Source: Paracoccus fontiphilus | GTDB taxonomy: Bacteria > Pseudomonadota > Alphaproteobacteria > Rhodobacterales > Rhodobacteraceae | DNA length: 64,000 nt | Direction of reading: 5' to 3' | NCBI RefSeq assembly: GCF_017356265.1 | Contig: NZ_JAFNAW010000003.1 | Coordinates: 61,050 to 125,049 of the forward strand | Shown here: in pieces, positions 51,969 through 61,230 of the stretch | Layout: every line of letters begins with the position of its first letter | Numbering within the stretch: the stretch's first letter is position 1 | Program-made: the position numbers and the translations under genes | Notes under the pieces: generated by a model | Database searches by the model: none | The model's input: the letters and a program-made list of their open reading frames with translations, nothing else | What the model was told of the DNA's origin: nothing

Positions 51969-53204
51969 TCAGTCGCTCCCGTTCATCGCTTCGCGGAAGG
52001 CCAGCACGTGCCGGTCCTCCGCATCTGTCATGTTGGTCTTGCGGAAGGCCGCGAGGAACAGCTCCTCGGGATTGATCTCGGCGAGCGTCCGGGGCATGCC
52101 CGCGTCCTCCTGCGCCTGCGCCGCCATATCGGCCCGGATCACCCGAATGCCGCCTACCCGCACCGGAAGACCGGCGAGGCAGGCCTCGGCTTCCGAGAGG
52201 ACCACGCCTGCAGGCCCCGTCGCCTCCAGGGTGACATGGATGAAGGGCTGCAGGTCGCGCGGCAGGTCCGGATCGAGGTCGAGTCCGCCGACCGCATCTG
52301 CCAGGAGCGACGGATCGAGAGCGCCGCGCTGCGGGATCCGGTGAAAGGCCGCCGGCCTTTCGATCTCGACATGCCGGTGCTGGATGGTGCCGCCATCGAC
52401 CTCAAGGATCGTGACCCCGTGCCGGTGACTGATCTCCGACGCGGACAAGGGGAAGCAGGAGCCGGAATAGCGGACCCGACCACTGTCGAGGTTCTGCGGC
52501 CCGTGGAGATGGCCGAGCGCCACATAGGAGAAGCACTGCGGAAAGACCGAGACGGGCACGGCGTGCTCGCCGCCGATCGGGATGCGGCGCTCTGCGCCCT
52601 CGCTTTCGTGGGCGCCCGCGCAGTGGAGATGTCCCATGGCGATCAGGGGAAGATCGCCGGCCTCCGCGCGCGCCGCCTCGGCGAAGCGATTGTGGAACTC
52701 CGCGGCGGCCCGGATGATCGGCGAGCCCTCGCCGTCCTTGTCGGCGATGGCGAGCCCCGGCAGGTCCGCCGGCCGAAGGAAGGGGATCGCGACAGCCCAA
52801 GCCTTCACCGTGCCGCAGCGGGCGCGGAGCGGGATCATGTGGCGGCGCATGTCCACCGTATCGGCCTTGCGACGGATGGTGCCCAGGACATGGGCATCGA
52901 TCCCGTTCATGAGCGCGCCCGGCGCCTCGAGCCGGTGGGCCGGGTCGTGGTTGCCCGCCGTCATCACGGTTGTCAGGTGCGGGCGCCGGCGCCGGAACTC
53001 CACAAGGGAGTCGTAAAGAAGCTTCTGGCACTCGCCCGAAGGGTTCAGGTTGTCGAAGATATCGCCTGCGATCAGAAGGACATCGACCTCCTCAGCCTCG
53101 ATTACATCTGCCAGACGAGCGAACCAGACCTGGTGTTCGGCGTCGCGCGACCAGCCATTTAGGCTGTGCCCGAGATGGATGTCGGCGGTATGAAGGATAC
53201 GCAT
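51969..53204 (-). CDS. sbcD: SbcD, Mre11-like nuclease subunit
   Basis: I start at ATG 53204 because it gives MRILHTADIHLGHSL, the normal SbcD start; in-frame ATGs at 53219 and 53225 add a few residues, with GGAA before 53219. Metal ligands are seen in HTADIHLG, LLIAGDIFDNLNP, VMTAGNHDPAHR, AMGHLHCAGA and VALGHLHGPQN. It is the exonuclease/endonuclease part of SbcCD. sbcD-sbcC form an operon with a two-base gap. Confidence 0.95.
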   Translation of the reverse strand: MRILHTADIHLGHSLNGWSRDAEHQVWFARLADVIEAEEVDVLLIAGDIFDNLNPSGECQKLLYDSLVEFRRRRPHLTTVMTAGNHDPAHRLEAPGALMNGIDAHVLGTIRRKADTVDMRRHMIPLRARCGTVKAWAVAIPFLRPADLPGLAIADKDGEGSPIIRAAAEFHNRFAEAARAEAGDLPLIAMGHLHCAGAHESEGAERRIPIGGEHAVPVSVFPQCFSYVALGHLHGPQNLDSGRVRYSGSCFPLSASEISHRHGVTILEVDGGTIQHRHVEIERPAAFHRIPQRGALDPSLLADAVGGLDLDPDLPRDLQPFIHVTLEATGPAGVVLSEAEACLAGLPVRVGGIRVIRADMAAQAQEDAGMPRTLAEINPEELFLAAFRKTNMTDAEDRHVLAFREAMNGSD

Positions 53205-53230
53205 GCGGAAGTAGCTCATTTTCATTCCGA

Positions 53231-53263
53231 ATACGAAAAACTATATGTTGTGTATTTTCGTAT
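53231..53263. promoter_or_regulatory. Operator-like inverted repeat upstream of sbcDC
   Basis: Arms ATACGAAAA (53231-53239) and TTTTCGTAT (53255-53263) are exact and separated by 15 AT-rich bases. They sit just upstream of the sbcD start and could be a regulator site of the sbcDC promoter. The known LexA site pattern of this group is not matched. Confidence 0.5.
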
Positions 53264-53789
53264 AGAAAGAAGAAAATATGGAGTCTCAAGGAGCCTACTG
53301 AACCTGCAGTTGCTCCCTTCTTGCGAGATCAATCTACGACAAATTGGTAGGGATAGTTGTCTTCAGTCTCCCAGCCTCTGATAAGAGCCCGCTTCGTCCT
53401 CCAATTGCTTACCGACGCCGGTTAATTCGGTTAGGATGTCGGCCTCGCAAGGACGAAAAAACGAGTCGAAGGGACGGGCGCCAGACTGTGTGCTTTCTCT
53501 TTCAGCGGCCGCAGGCGATGCCACGCCCGAAGATTCCCCTTGGGTAGGTGATACACATTTTTTTCGCAAATTCAGTTGATTGCATGGAATGTTCATGGTC
53601 GGGCACAAGGTCATTGCGTAAGCAATTCACGAACAGACGCAGAAAGTGATTGCCGGAATGCATGTTGCGTGGCAACTGTCTGATTAATGGGGGTAGGCTG
53701 CAATTGACGCACGAAACCTGTCAATCGACCGTTTACCCCCTCAAGATCTGACCTGAACCCTTTCCAGGGGCCGTTTGAGGGCACGCAGT
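53264..53789. promoter_or_regulatory. repABC upstream region
   Basis: No gene seen. Near the repA start an inverted repeat GGGGGTA (53689-53695) / TACCCCC (53734-53740) may be the RepA/RepB operator, with TTGACG at 53705 as a possible -35 element. The rest is unstructured. Confidence 0.4.
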
Positions 53790-54998
53790 ATGAACGACAT
53801 GAGCCTATCTCAAGAGCGTCGTGCCATCGATGCGGTGCGAATTACGTCCTTTGCCGACAACTTGGCCGACTCGCTCGACCGTCAGATGAAGAATGCCTAC
53901 AAACCCGAAGGCAGCAAGACCCTCAGGCTCTTCTCGGCTCGGGAGATGTGCGACCTGACCGGCATCTCGCCTTCCAACCTCCGCATCAGGAGCAACGAAG
54001 ACCCTGAATTCCCTCAGGCGAAGGTGGATGCCCGCGGCTACCGCTGGTATTCCGCCGAGGATATGGACCGCATCCGGGATCACATGTTCCGGACCGGCAA
54101 GAACGCTGCAAGCTTCAGGCCCGGCCGAAGGGAACCGTCGGACCGGCTTCAGGTCTTGAGCGTGGTCAATTTCAAGGGGGGGTCCGGCAAAAGCACCACG
54201 GCGATACACCTTGCCCAGAGGTATGCGCTGAGGGGTTACAGGGTTCTGGCTGTTGATCTCGATCCCCAGGCTTCCTTGACGACACTGTTCGGATATAGGC
54301 CTGAACTCGAGTTTCAGGAAAGCGGAACGATCTACGACGCCTTGCGCTACGACGATGACCAGGTCTCGATCGAGGAGGTCATCCTCAAGACCTACTTCCA
54401 CAATCTCGACCTCGTGCCCGCCGGACTTGTTCTGTCGGAATACGAGACGACCACGGCCTATGCGCTCCAGAAGCGTGTCACGCCCGGTTTCGAGGAGCGG
54501 CTCGCTATTCAGCTGGACGTCGTTCAGGATCAATATGACCTCGTGATCATCGACTGCCCGCCGCAGTTGGGCTTTCTGACGCTGTCCGCGCTGGCAGCGT
54601 CCACGGCTCTCGTGGTGACGGTGGTCCCAAGCATGCTCGACATCGCTTCCATGTCCCAGTTCCTCAAGATGTCGGGCGAGCTGGTCCAGACCATCGAGAA
54701 GCATAGTGGGATGCCGGTGAGCTGGGACTTCGTCAAATTCCTCCTTACCCGCTACGAGCCTTCCGACGGCCCGCAAACTCAGATGGCCTCCTACCTCCGC
54801 GCCATCCTGGGCGGAGAGGTGCTGGTCGAGCCGATGCTGAAGTCCACGGCGATCAGCGATGCCGGTATGACGCAGCAGACGGTCTACGAGGTCGAACCTT
54901 CGAACTTCGTGAAGAAGACACTTGATCGCGCGGTTCAAAGCGCGAACGCTGTCGGCGACGAGATCGAGGGCCTGATCCAAAAAGCGTGGGGGCGCTGA
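53790..54998 (+). CDS. repA: RepA, ParA-type partition ATPase
   Basis: From ATG at 53790 the 402-residue protein has an N-terminal winged-helix part (LRLFSAREMCDLTGISPSNL) and then the deviant Walker A VNFKGGSGKSTTAIHLAQR, followed by AVDLDPQASLTTLFG and DLVIIDCPPQLGFL. It is the partition ATPase and, with RepB, represses the operon. Its stop overlaps the repB start by one base. Larger N-terminal HTH part is normal for RepABC RepA. Confidence 0.95.
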   Translation: MNDMSLSQERRAIDAVRITSFADNLADSLDRQMKNAYKPEGSKTLRLFSAREMCDLTGISPSNLRIRSNEDPEFPQAKVDARGYRWYSAEDMDRIRDHMFRTGKNAASFRPGRREPSDRLQVLSVVNFKGGSGKSTTAIHLAQRYALRGYRVLAVDLDPQASLTTLFGYRPELEFQESGTIYDALRYDDDQVSIEEVILKTYFHNLDLVPAGLVLSEYETTTAYALQKRVTPGFEERLAIQLDVVQDQYDLVIIDCPPQLGFLTLSALAASTALVVTVVPSMLDIASMSQFLKMSGELVQTIEKHSGMPVSWDFVKFLLTRYEPSDGPQTQMASYLRAILGGEVLVEPMLKSTAISDAGMTQQTVYEVEPSNFVKKTLDRAVQSANAVGDEIEGLIQKAWGR

Positions 54999-56044
54999 TG
55001 GGACGCAAGAACATCCTCGATCTCGCGATCGAACAGGCCTCCCCTGATCCTGCCGACGCCTCCCCTGCCCCTCGCGGGACGGGGGCTCCCGCCATCAACT
55101 CCCTGCGCGAGTCGATGCGCTCGGTTTCAGCCACCGGCATCCGGGAGTTGGACCCCGCCCATATCGATCAGGGCGGCTTGAAAGACCGGATGGAGCTTGA
55201 TCCCGAAAGCATACGGAAGTTGGCTGAGAGCATCCGCGACCACGGCCAGCAAGTGCCGATCCTGGTGCGTCCGATCAGGGGCCGTATGAATCGGTTCTCG
55301 ATAGTCTACGGTCGCAGGCGCCTCGCTGCCATCCGCTCTCTCGGGCCGGGGTTCACTGTCAAGGCGATCATCCGGAGCCTCGAAGACGAGGCAGCAATCA
55401 TCGCCCAAGGCCAGGAAAACAACCTCCGCGTCGACCCCTCTTTCATAGAGAAGGCCATGTTCGTGCTCGCGCTGCGCGAGGGGTCATTTGCCACCAAGGT
55501 GATCCAGGACGCGCTCGGCATAGACGCGGCCGCCGTCTCGCGCATGGTGACCGTGGCCGAAAACATCCCGGAAGCCGTTCTGGCCGCTGTAGGCCCTGCC
55601 CCTGACGTGGGCCGCCGGCCTTGGACTGAATTGGCATTGCTGGCGCGTGATCACGCTGTCGATCTTACCGCCCTTCTCGACCTTACTGGTCCAGACTGGA
55701 CGTCCTTGACCAGCAACGCCCGGTTTGCCCATCTGCTGGATCTTGCGCGGTCCAAAGGCCCGGACAACGTGAAGAGTTCCACGCAAGACACTGATATTAA
55801 TGACTTTTCGTTTACCTCAAGCGGTGAGCGAAAACAGATTGCCCGCGGGCAATCCGGTCCTCCTCCTCGACGTTTCGACTTTGGGGGACGCCATGTCGGA
55901 AATATGAAGAGAAGCCACAGGATACTGTCCCTGAACATCTCTCTTCATCATCAGCCAGAATTCGGCCAGTGGCTCGAGGAGAACGCAGACGACGCCGTCC
56001 GCCTTCTTCACGAACAGTGGCGGGAAAGCCGGGGAGAGGACTGA
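54998..56044 (+). CDS. repB: RepB, ParB-type partition protein
   Basis: The protein starts MGRKNILDLAIEQASPDPAD. The ParB core includes MELDPESIRKLAESIRDHGQQ, then VPILVRPI and YGRRRLAAIRSLG (the CTPase/arginine region), AIIAQGQENNLRVDPS and a helix-turn-helix in VIQDALGIDAAAVSRMVTVAE. It binds the plasmid centromere. A 18-base palindrome at 55837-55854 lies inside its 3' end. ATG at 54998 overlaps the repA stop. Confidence 0.95.
   Translation: MGRKNILDLAIEQASPDPADASPAPRGTGAPAINSLRESMRSVSATGIRELDPAHIDQGGLKDRMELDPESIRKLAESIRDHGQQVPILVRPIRGRMNRFSIVYGRRRLAAIRSLGPGFTVKAIIRSLEDEAAIIAQGQENNLRVDPSFIEKAMFVLALREGSFATKVIQDALGIDAAAVSRMVTVAENIPEAVLAAVGPAPDVGRRPWTELALLARDHAVDLTALLDLTGPDWTSLTSNARFAHLLDLARSKGPDNVKSSTQDTDINDFSFTSSGERKQIARGQSGPPPRRFDFGGRHVGNMKRSHRILSLNISLHHQPEFGQWLEENADDAVRLLHEQWRESRGED
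55837..55854. repeat. parS-like palindrome, site 1 (inside repB)
   Basis: GATTGCCCGCGGGCAATC is a perfect 18-base palindrome inside repB, and its core recurs downstream of repC five times. This distribution fits a RepB binding site. Confidence 0.65.
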
Positions 56045-56289
56045 GCCCCTTCCCTTCTGTCAACCCGAGTAAGAAAGGAGCGCATCGGAGACCGTCAAAA
56101 AAGAAGAGCCCCCGAAGTATCCTCCGGAGAGCCCTGATCTGTAGCTTTGCACCCTCAGGTCTATTCCCTCTCCTCTAATCCGTCAAGCACAACCGATTCG
56201 GTTGACGGAGAAACTTTGCCCACGTTTCCGTTAGGAAGCGGCCAGGGAACGGATACGCATGGGGCTGCGGTCGTCCAAGCGATAGGACC
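56045..56289 (-). ncRNA. repB-repC intergenic region, expected antisense ctRNA (incA)
   Basis: In repABC plasmids the gap between repB and repC encodes a short antisense RNA on the opposite strand that limits repC. The 245 bases here are gene-free, hold a hairpin-prone stretch (GAGCCCCCGAAG... CGGAGAGCCC, near 56112-56145), and the gap length is normal. The RNA limits cannot be read from sequence. Confidence 0.55.
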
Positions 56290-57402
56290 ATGACAAACAT
56301 GAACGCAATCACGCCGGCCGACGCGTCGGCGGTCGGCACGCTTTTGCCTGCGCGCAAGGACGTGGACATTTGGGCTGCATTTAGGGTGGTTCGAGACGCA
56401 GCCGCCTCGATCGGCATCAAGAGCGAAGTAATCCGCACCCTTGAGACAATGGTTGGGTTCCTGAAGCCTGGCAAAGGCCTCACCTGCTTCGCTTCAAACC
56501 GCGAGATTCAGCGGCGCATGGCGGGTGTAAGCGAGAAGACGCTCCGCCGCCACGCCGCTCGCCTGATTGATGCCGGGGTAATACGGCGCGCCAACAGCCC
56601 TAATGGGAAGCGCTTCTCGACCCGCAATCCTGTCGACGGGTCCATCGAAGCTTTCGGGTTCGACCTCACCCCCATGATCGCCGGTTTCGAGAGATGGGCC
56701 TCGCTGCTGTCCGCTCATCGCGAGGAAGAAGCGCTCAAGCGTCACCTCCGGACAATGATCCTTGCTCGCCTTGCAGCCATTGATGCCCACGGGCAAGTCG
56801 ACGTGGACACCACCGAGATCCGCAAGGCTTTGCGCCGCAAAAACAACTCGGAGGATCTTCAGTCGATCCTAAAAACCCTCGACGCTCACTTGCTGTCAGA
56901 CTCCCGTTCCAATGAACCCGAGACCCCTGCCCTGCATGCAGAGAATGCGGCCGTCGCTGGCGGTCAGAATGACCGTCACCTATCAATGTCCCAAACAGAA
57001 GACCTTAATAAGGGGACCACACAAACCGACACGGATGTCAGACCCGGGAAGGAAACAAAGGCCTGCAGCGAAGCAAAATTGCTGGAGAAGATAGAAGCCG
57101 CGTGCACCGAGGCCATGAGTTTTGCCACGCAGCCGCTACGCAACTGGAGCGACGTATCGCGGCACGCTGAGACGATCGCACCGATGATCGGGATCGACAG
57201 AAGCCTTCTCGAAGTTGCCCGGGGACAACTCGGCGAACGAGCTTCAGCCGTCAGCGTCCTCATCATGGTGCAGCTGCACGGACGCATCCGAAACATGCGG
57301 GCATACTATCGAAGCCTGGTGGCCGGCAAGCGGCGGTCCAGCTTCGATCCCTTGGCGCTGCTCGACCGGATGTCGCGGCATACGAACTGCTCTGTGTCAT
57401 GA
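56290..57402 (+). CDS. repC: RepC, replication initiator
   Basis: ATG at 56290 follows AGGACC. The 370-residue protein starts MTNMNAITPADASA and shows the RepC winged helix: TCFASNREIQRRMAGVSEKT, LRRHAARLIDAGVIRRANSP, and GKRFSTRN. The long middle linker is polar (QTEDLNKGTTQTDTDVRPG), and the C-terminal domain (LLEVARGQLGERASAVSVLI) ends in a Ser-rich tail. RepC binds the origin in its own coding region. Full length. Confidence 0.95.
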   Translation: MTNMNAITPADASAVGTLLPARKDVDIWAAFRVVRDAAASIGIKSEVIRTLETMVGFLKPGKGLTCFASNREIQRRMAGVSEKTLRRHAARLIDAGVIRRANSPNGKRFSTRNPVDGSIEAFGFDLTPMIAGFERWASLLSAHREEEALKRHLRTMILARLAAIDAHGQVDVDTTEIRKALRRKNNSEDLQSILKTLDAHLLSDSRSNEPETPALHAENAAVAGGQNDRHLSMSQTEDLNKGTTQTDTDVRPGKETKACSEAKLLEKIEAACTEAMSFATQPLRNWSDVSRHAETIAPMIGIDRSLLEVARGQLGERASAVSVLIMVQLHGRIRNMRAYYRSLVAGKRRSSFDPLALLDRMSRHTNCSVS

Positions 57403-57733
57403 ACCATGCGGCCGGCTTTTCCGGTCTGCCAAGAGCACAATCGAGCTTTTCTGCAGTCACCAACAAGCACATCTCTGGAGTTCGTCGTGATGAACGAAGC
57501 ACCAAAAAGAGCCATCGCCGGTCTTCCAAGAAGCCTTTTATGCCGCGCCGCATATGGGGACGAATTCACGGCGTCCTCGAAAGGTCCGCGACGCTTGGAG
57601 TTAGAATGCGCACGGGACCACAATCATAATTGGCTCGCACTCAGTGCAGGACGCTGCAGTGGCAGTTGATTAAGTGACATTCGCCCGTGCCGTTGTTCGA
57701 AGAAGCATCCTACACCGACGATGGAACATGGCG
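57403..57733. other. repC downstream region, no gene
   Basis: Some open frames exist on both strands, but none has coding-like composition. The region leads into the palindrome ladder. Confidence 0.4.
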
Positions 57734-57749
57734 TTTGCCCACGGACAAA
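57734..57749. repeat. parS-like palindrome, site 2 (imperfect)
   Basis: TTTGCCCACGGACAAA keeps both half sites with one mismatch pair in the core. Confidence 0.45.
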
Positions 57750-57960
57750 CTGTCTTCCGTAGACGCACAGCACTCACGCCTTGAAATTATCATCCCTGCT
57801 GATAGTAGCTGCGCGACCGCGACCGGTTGCTTGTGCGGCCCACGAGTAAGAACATTTGGCTCGACGACAAATGTGCACTCAGGGGTTTACCCGACTGCTC
57901 GGGATTGTGTCGGCCCACTGAATACCGTCTCTGTCCCCGAGATGTCTCCCGGACGTTGAA

Positions 57961-57974
57961 TTGCCCGCGGGCAA
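57961..57974. repeat. parS-like palindrome, site 3
   Basis: TTGCCCGCGGGCAA is an exact 14-base palindrome with the same core as the site inside repB. Confidence 0.65.
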
Positions 57975-58226
57975 GCTGTTCCGGATCTCCTCGAAACCAG
58001 CAACTGAAGCGGCTCAAATTAAGTCGGCAGCGTCGAAACGGCCGACCCTATTGTTCACCCGCCAACCATGCCTTGCACGACAGCCATTCTTCCACGATAA
58101 AAAAAAGACCAGCACAATATTGCAATCGCCAGGGCGGCAGCGGGGCTGAGTTCCGCAATAGACCAGAGCGCGAAACCTGGTCAGCGTCGCCCGCACTTAA
58201 AAAAAAATCACATCCATGGTGCTCAG

Positions 58227-58240
58227 TTGCCTGTAGGCAA
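58227..58240. repeat. parS-like palindrome, site 4 (variant core)
   Basis: TTGCCTGTAGGCAA keeps the arms TTGCC/GGCAA but has a changed centre. Confidence 0.5.
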
Positions 58241-58461
58241 GCTGTTCCGGACCTCAACGAACCCGGCGACTGACGTGGCGCGAGGTAAGTCAGTCGGGTC
58301 GGGTCGGGTCGGAGTAGCCGACGCTACTATTCATCCGCGAACCACGCCTTGCACGACAGCAACGCTATCAAAACCGAAAGAAGGCAGAACTTTATTGCAC
58401 TCGACAGGGCGGCGACCAGGTCGAGGGCCTTATTGGATCAGAGCGGGCAAAAGCGGCCAGC

Positions 58462-58479
58462 ACTTTGCCCGGGGGCAAA
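58462..58479. repeat. parS-like palindrome, site 5
   Basis: CTTTGCCCGGGGGCAAAG has long exact arms with one central mismatch. Confidence 0.6.
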
Positions 58480-58886
58480 GCGTTTTCGAGGTCAGCACGT
58501 CCGCACTAGAACAAAGCCCGACTTGAACCGCAGGGTGAGCCGCGATCGGAACCCGACTTGAATCAACAGATGACCCAACACGAACTTCGACGATCGACCG
58601 CCAATCGCCCGCGACGGTCTTTTCTTAGATTACAAAAGCGCTCCATGTGCTGTGATGTGCCCGTTGACAACCACAGTCGCCATCTTGCCGTTCGCTATCA
58701 TGGAATCCTCCAATGGGCCCACTCGGACAGTGATAGAACTTCTTCTCAACAGCTCTTCCCACAGCTGAATTCGTCTGTGATGGCGCCTCGTTCTGTCGTG
58801 AACCGAAGTCGGTCCGTGGACGAAGTTCGGGTAATGCCGTGGTAGTGGCACCGGTAAGTAGACCCCGGAACTGCGGCTCCCGGTGA

Positions 58887-58906
58887 CTTTGCCCGCGGGC
58901 AAAGTG
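58887..58906. repeat. parS-like palindrome, site 6 (perfect 20 bp)
   Basis: ACTTTGCCCGCGGGCAAAGT is a perfect 20-base palindrome, the longest of the series. It lies 1.5 kb after repC. Confidence 0.65.
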
Positions 58907-59932
58907 TCCTTCGCAAAGTTGCCAAGCTGGGATCGACGACTACTTGGCGGGTTCGGACCCTTCAAGCACGGCACGATCAGCAGCCGCGTCGATCTCGAAC
59001 GAAGCGGGTAGGTGATCCTAGTCCGGTCGCGAGCATCCTCGTGACTAATCCCGAGAACCTGTTCCGGAACCTCAAGCATGCCCTGAGCGAAGACAGGAAG
59101 CGGAGTGCCGGTCGGAAATCAAGCAATGTCGTAGAGATAGGTGAACCGGCCCTTGAGCGGGCTGTTGGTCCTCGCATTCGCCTTGACCACGGGAGCTGCT
59201 AAATCGGCGACTTTCTTCTAGGCCGGATCATCGTGAGGGAGTTTGAAGTCACCCGCGATGAAAATCAGGGTGAACGGGAAGCCTTCGTCCTACCTGATCC
59301 GGGAACCAGAGAGGCCAGAGAGGCCGGTAATTTCGTCCTATCGCTGTTCGATGATGCCAAGCCGCGCGGTGAAAGGCTCAAGGGCAAAGGCGTCTGCATC
59401 GGCGAGATAGACCATGGCACCATCGATCCATTTGGTTTGCAGTGTCAGCCAAACGAAGGCGTAATGTTCCTTGTAGGAACCACGGCCGAGCGCTTCGGAG
59501 ATTAGCATCTCCCAATCCTCGCCGGTGCTCCGTTCGAGTGCCTTCACCAGCGCGTCTGCACCGTCCTCGGATTAACGTGTTGGACCGCGGGCAGGTCGAA
59601 CCCGGATGCCACCCGCGCCAAGGCGGCTAGGTCCTTGTCGTTGTTCTAACTGGGCGAGGGGGCAGGGAGGTAGCCTAAACTTCCCGCCGCTGAACCATTC
59701 CTGTGGCAATCCGGGTGCCCCGGACAGCGCGACCATTTATTAGGTCCAGGTAGGCCTGATATCGTTCTTGTCCAGATCCTCTGGTTCCAGCTGGCGGTCC
59801 ACAGGAAGGTCGCCCGTCTGCTCGGAGCGGATGACGACCTGCTGGCCGGCTAGACCCGAGAGCGCAGATAGCCTCTATGATCTACTTCAAGGAACGGCAG
59901 CTTTCAAGAGCGCGCCAATCCCTAACGGCTAA
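58907..59932 (-). other. Decayed coding DNA between the centromere and IS
   Basis: No intact gene. On the minus strand, 59338-59547 still reads STGEDWEMLISEALGRGSYK, then EHYAFVWLTLQTKWIDGAMV, and the part at 59740-59870 reads like ASRQQVVIRSEQTG-type with frameshifts (SEQTGDLPVDRQLEPEDLDK). Both look like relics of plasmid accessory genes; the second resembles a ParB-type or nuclease-type accessory protein. Family not certain. Confidence 0.4.
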
Positions 59933-60777
59933 GAACACCTAACAAAACCTCCTGATTTGGTTGAGGCAGATGAGAGCGCAGCCGAGGATCACGAAAGCCT
60001 CATGGATGTCGGCGCGCCGCTCATAGCGGATGGCGAGGCGGCGAAAGCGGTTCAGCCATGCCAGTGTCCGCTCGACGACCCAGCGATGTCTGCCCAGTCT
60101 TTCGCTGCTGTCTATACCTCGCCGGGCAATGCGGGACTTAATCCTGCGCTTCCGGCATTCGCTCCGGCAGCGGCCATGGTCATAGGCCTTGTCGGCGTGG
60201 AGCTTGCCGGGGCGCTTGCGCGGACGGCCACGACCGTGACGCACGCCAGGCACGGCATCCAGAGTAGGTGCCAGCATCATGCTGTCGTGCCGATTGGCCG
60301 GGCTCAGCCGTACTCCGAGCGGGGTGCCCCGCCGGTCGACCACAAGATGGCGCTTCGTGCCCGGTTTGCCGCGATCCGTGGGGTTCGGGCCGGTTTCTGC
60401 ACCCCCCTTTTCGCCGCAATGGCGGCGCTGTCGAGGCTGGCCCGGCTCCAGTCCAGATGCCCGGCGTCCGACAGCCGCTCAAGCAGCACGCGGTGAAGCT
60501 TGGCCCAAACGCCAGCTGTCTGCCAGTCACGCAACCTGCGCCAGCAGGTCATGCCGGAGCAGCCAAACTCACGCGGCAGCATCTCCCAAGGGATGCCGGA
60601 GCGGAGCACAAAGATGATGCCAGCCAAGGCCAGCCGGTCATCGCATCGAGGGCGGCCACCCTTGGGCTTGGACCGCTCCCTTGGCAGAAGCGGCACAATG
60701 GCCTCCCACAGATCATCGGATACAAGGGGCTTGCTCATGGCCTCTCAACGCATGAGCAGCGGTTTTGTTAGATGCTC
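59933..60777 (-). mobile_element. IS5-family (IS427-like) insertion sequence
   Basis: Ends are inverted repeats: left GAACACCTAACAAAACC and, reversed, right GAGCATCTAACAAAACC. TAA lies directly outside each end (59930-59932 and 60778-60780), a 3-base target duplication. The 845-base element holds two overlapping transposase frames. Confidence 0.85.
59939..60738 (-). CDS. IS427-type transposase by programmed -1 frameshift
   Basis: The upstream frame (ATG at 60738, MSKPLVSDDLWEAIVPLLPR) carries the DUF4096-type N-terminal domain, WEMLPREFGCSG and LDSAAIAAKRG with the first catalytic Asp. The downstream frame continues as PNPTDRGKPGTKRHLVVDRR, then LHADKAYDHGR (second Asp) and RWVVERTLAWLNRFRRL (Glu). 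The frames meet at A4G6 (minus strand, 60402-60411), a normal slippery run for this group, so a full transposase is made by -1 slippage. No stop or deletion otherwise. Confidence 0.85.
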
Positions 60778-61147
60778 TAAGATGGGTAGCCTTCCAGGAA
60801 CGGTTTCGCTCTGCTCACGAAGTCACAAATTACACAATCATATAGGCCGAGTAAACGGCCGTTTGTGAACGTTTAGAAAGCTAGGTGCCGCTGATTGGTC
60901 CTGTTTTTGAGATGGGCAGGGAGGCCAGATACGAGGTCTGTGCCTCCTGTCAGGGCAGCACTCCTGTGGTCCAGAGCCGTTTGAGAGCAGCCTTTTGGGA
61001 CGCAGAGCGGGCTGCTGACGACCCCCAGCAATTGCTGTCGATAAGCAGGGAATACCGGCTATATCATCAACAATCCCCTAACCGGCCTCTGAACCGCAGA
61101 TGGGCGAATAATTGCGGCGTTGGTGTAGTGCAGGCGATATTTATTGC
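60778..61147. other. Intergenic between two insertion sequences
   Basis: An open plus-strand frame at 60885-61151 (GTG start, GREARYEVCASCQGSTPVVQ) has no ribosome site and weak coding character. I do not call it. The bases at 61148 onward (CAGGCCGCTGAAA) look like the left end of the next element. Confidence 0.35.
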
Positions 61148-61230
61148 TTAGCAGGCCGCTGAAATAGTCGGCTCTCGACGTAGTTTGCAGAACATGATTC
61201 ATCGCTGGCAGGAAGACAGTGGGAGTGATC

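Larger units (their letters stand above)
57961..58480. repeat. Imperfect tandem duplication carrying palindromes, two units
   Basis: Unit one (57961-58226) and unit two (58227-58480) are degenerate copies of each other: both open with a palindrome followed by AAGCTGTTCCGGA and share the later blocks CATCCGC/CACCCGC-AACCA and GCCTTGCACGACAGC. Each unit is about 250-265 bases. The palindromes at each start are the parS-like sites, so the centromere region has grown by duplication. Confidence 0.6.

Noticed and set aside
50170..52344. A 724-residue open frame on the plus strand
   Set aside because: It is the antisense of sbcC and sbcD in very GC-rich DNA, with no ribosome site and no protein-like pattern.
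60885..61151. An 88-residue open frame from GTG
   Set aside because: There is no ribosome site, its end runs into the next IS end, and I recognise no family.
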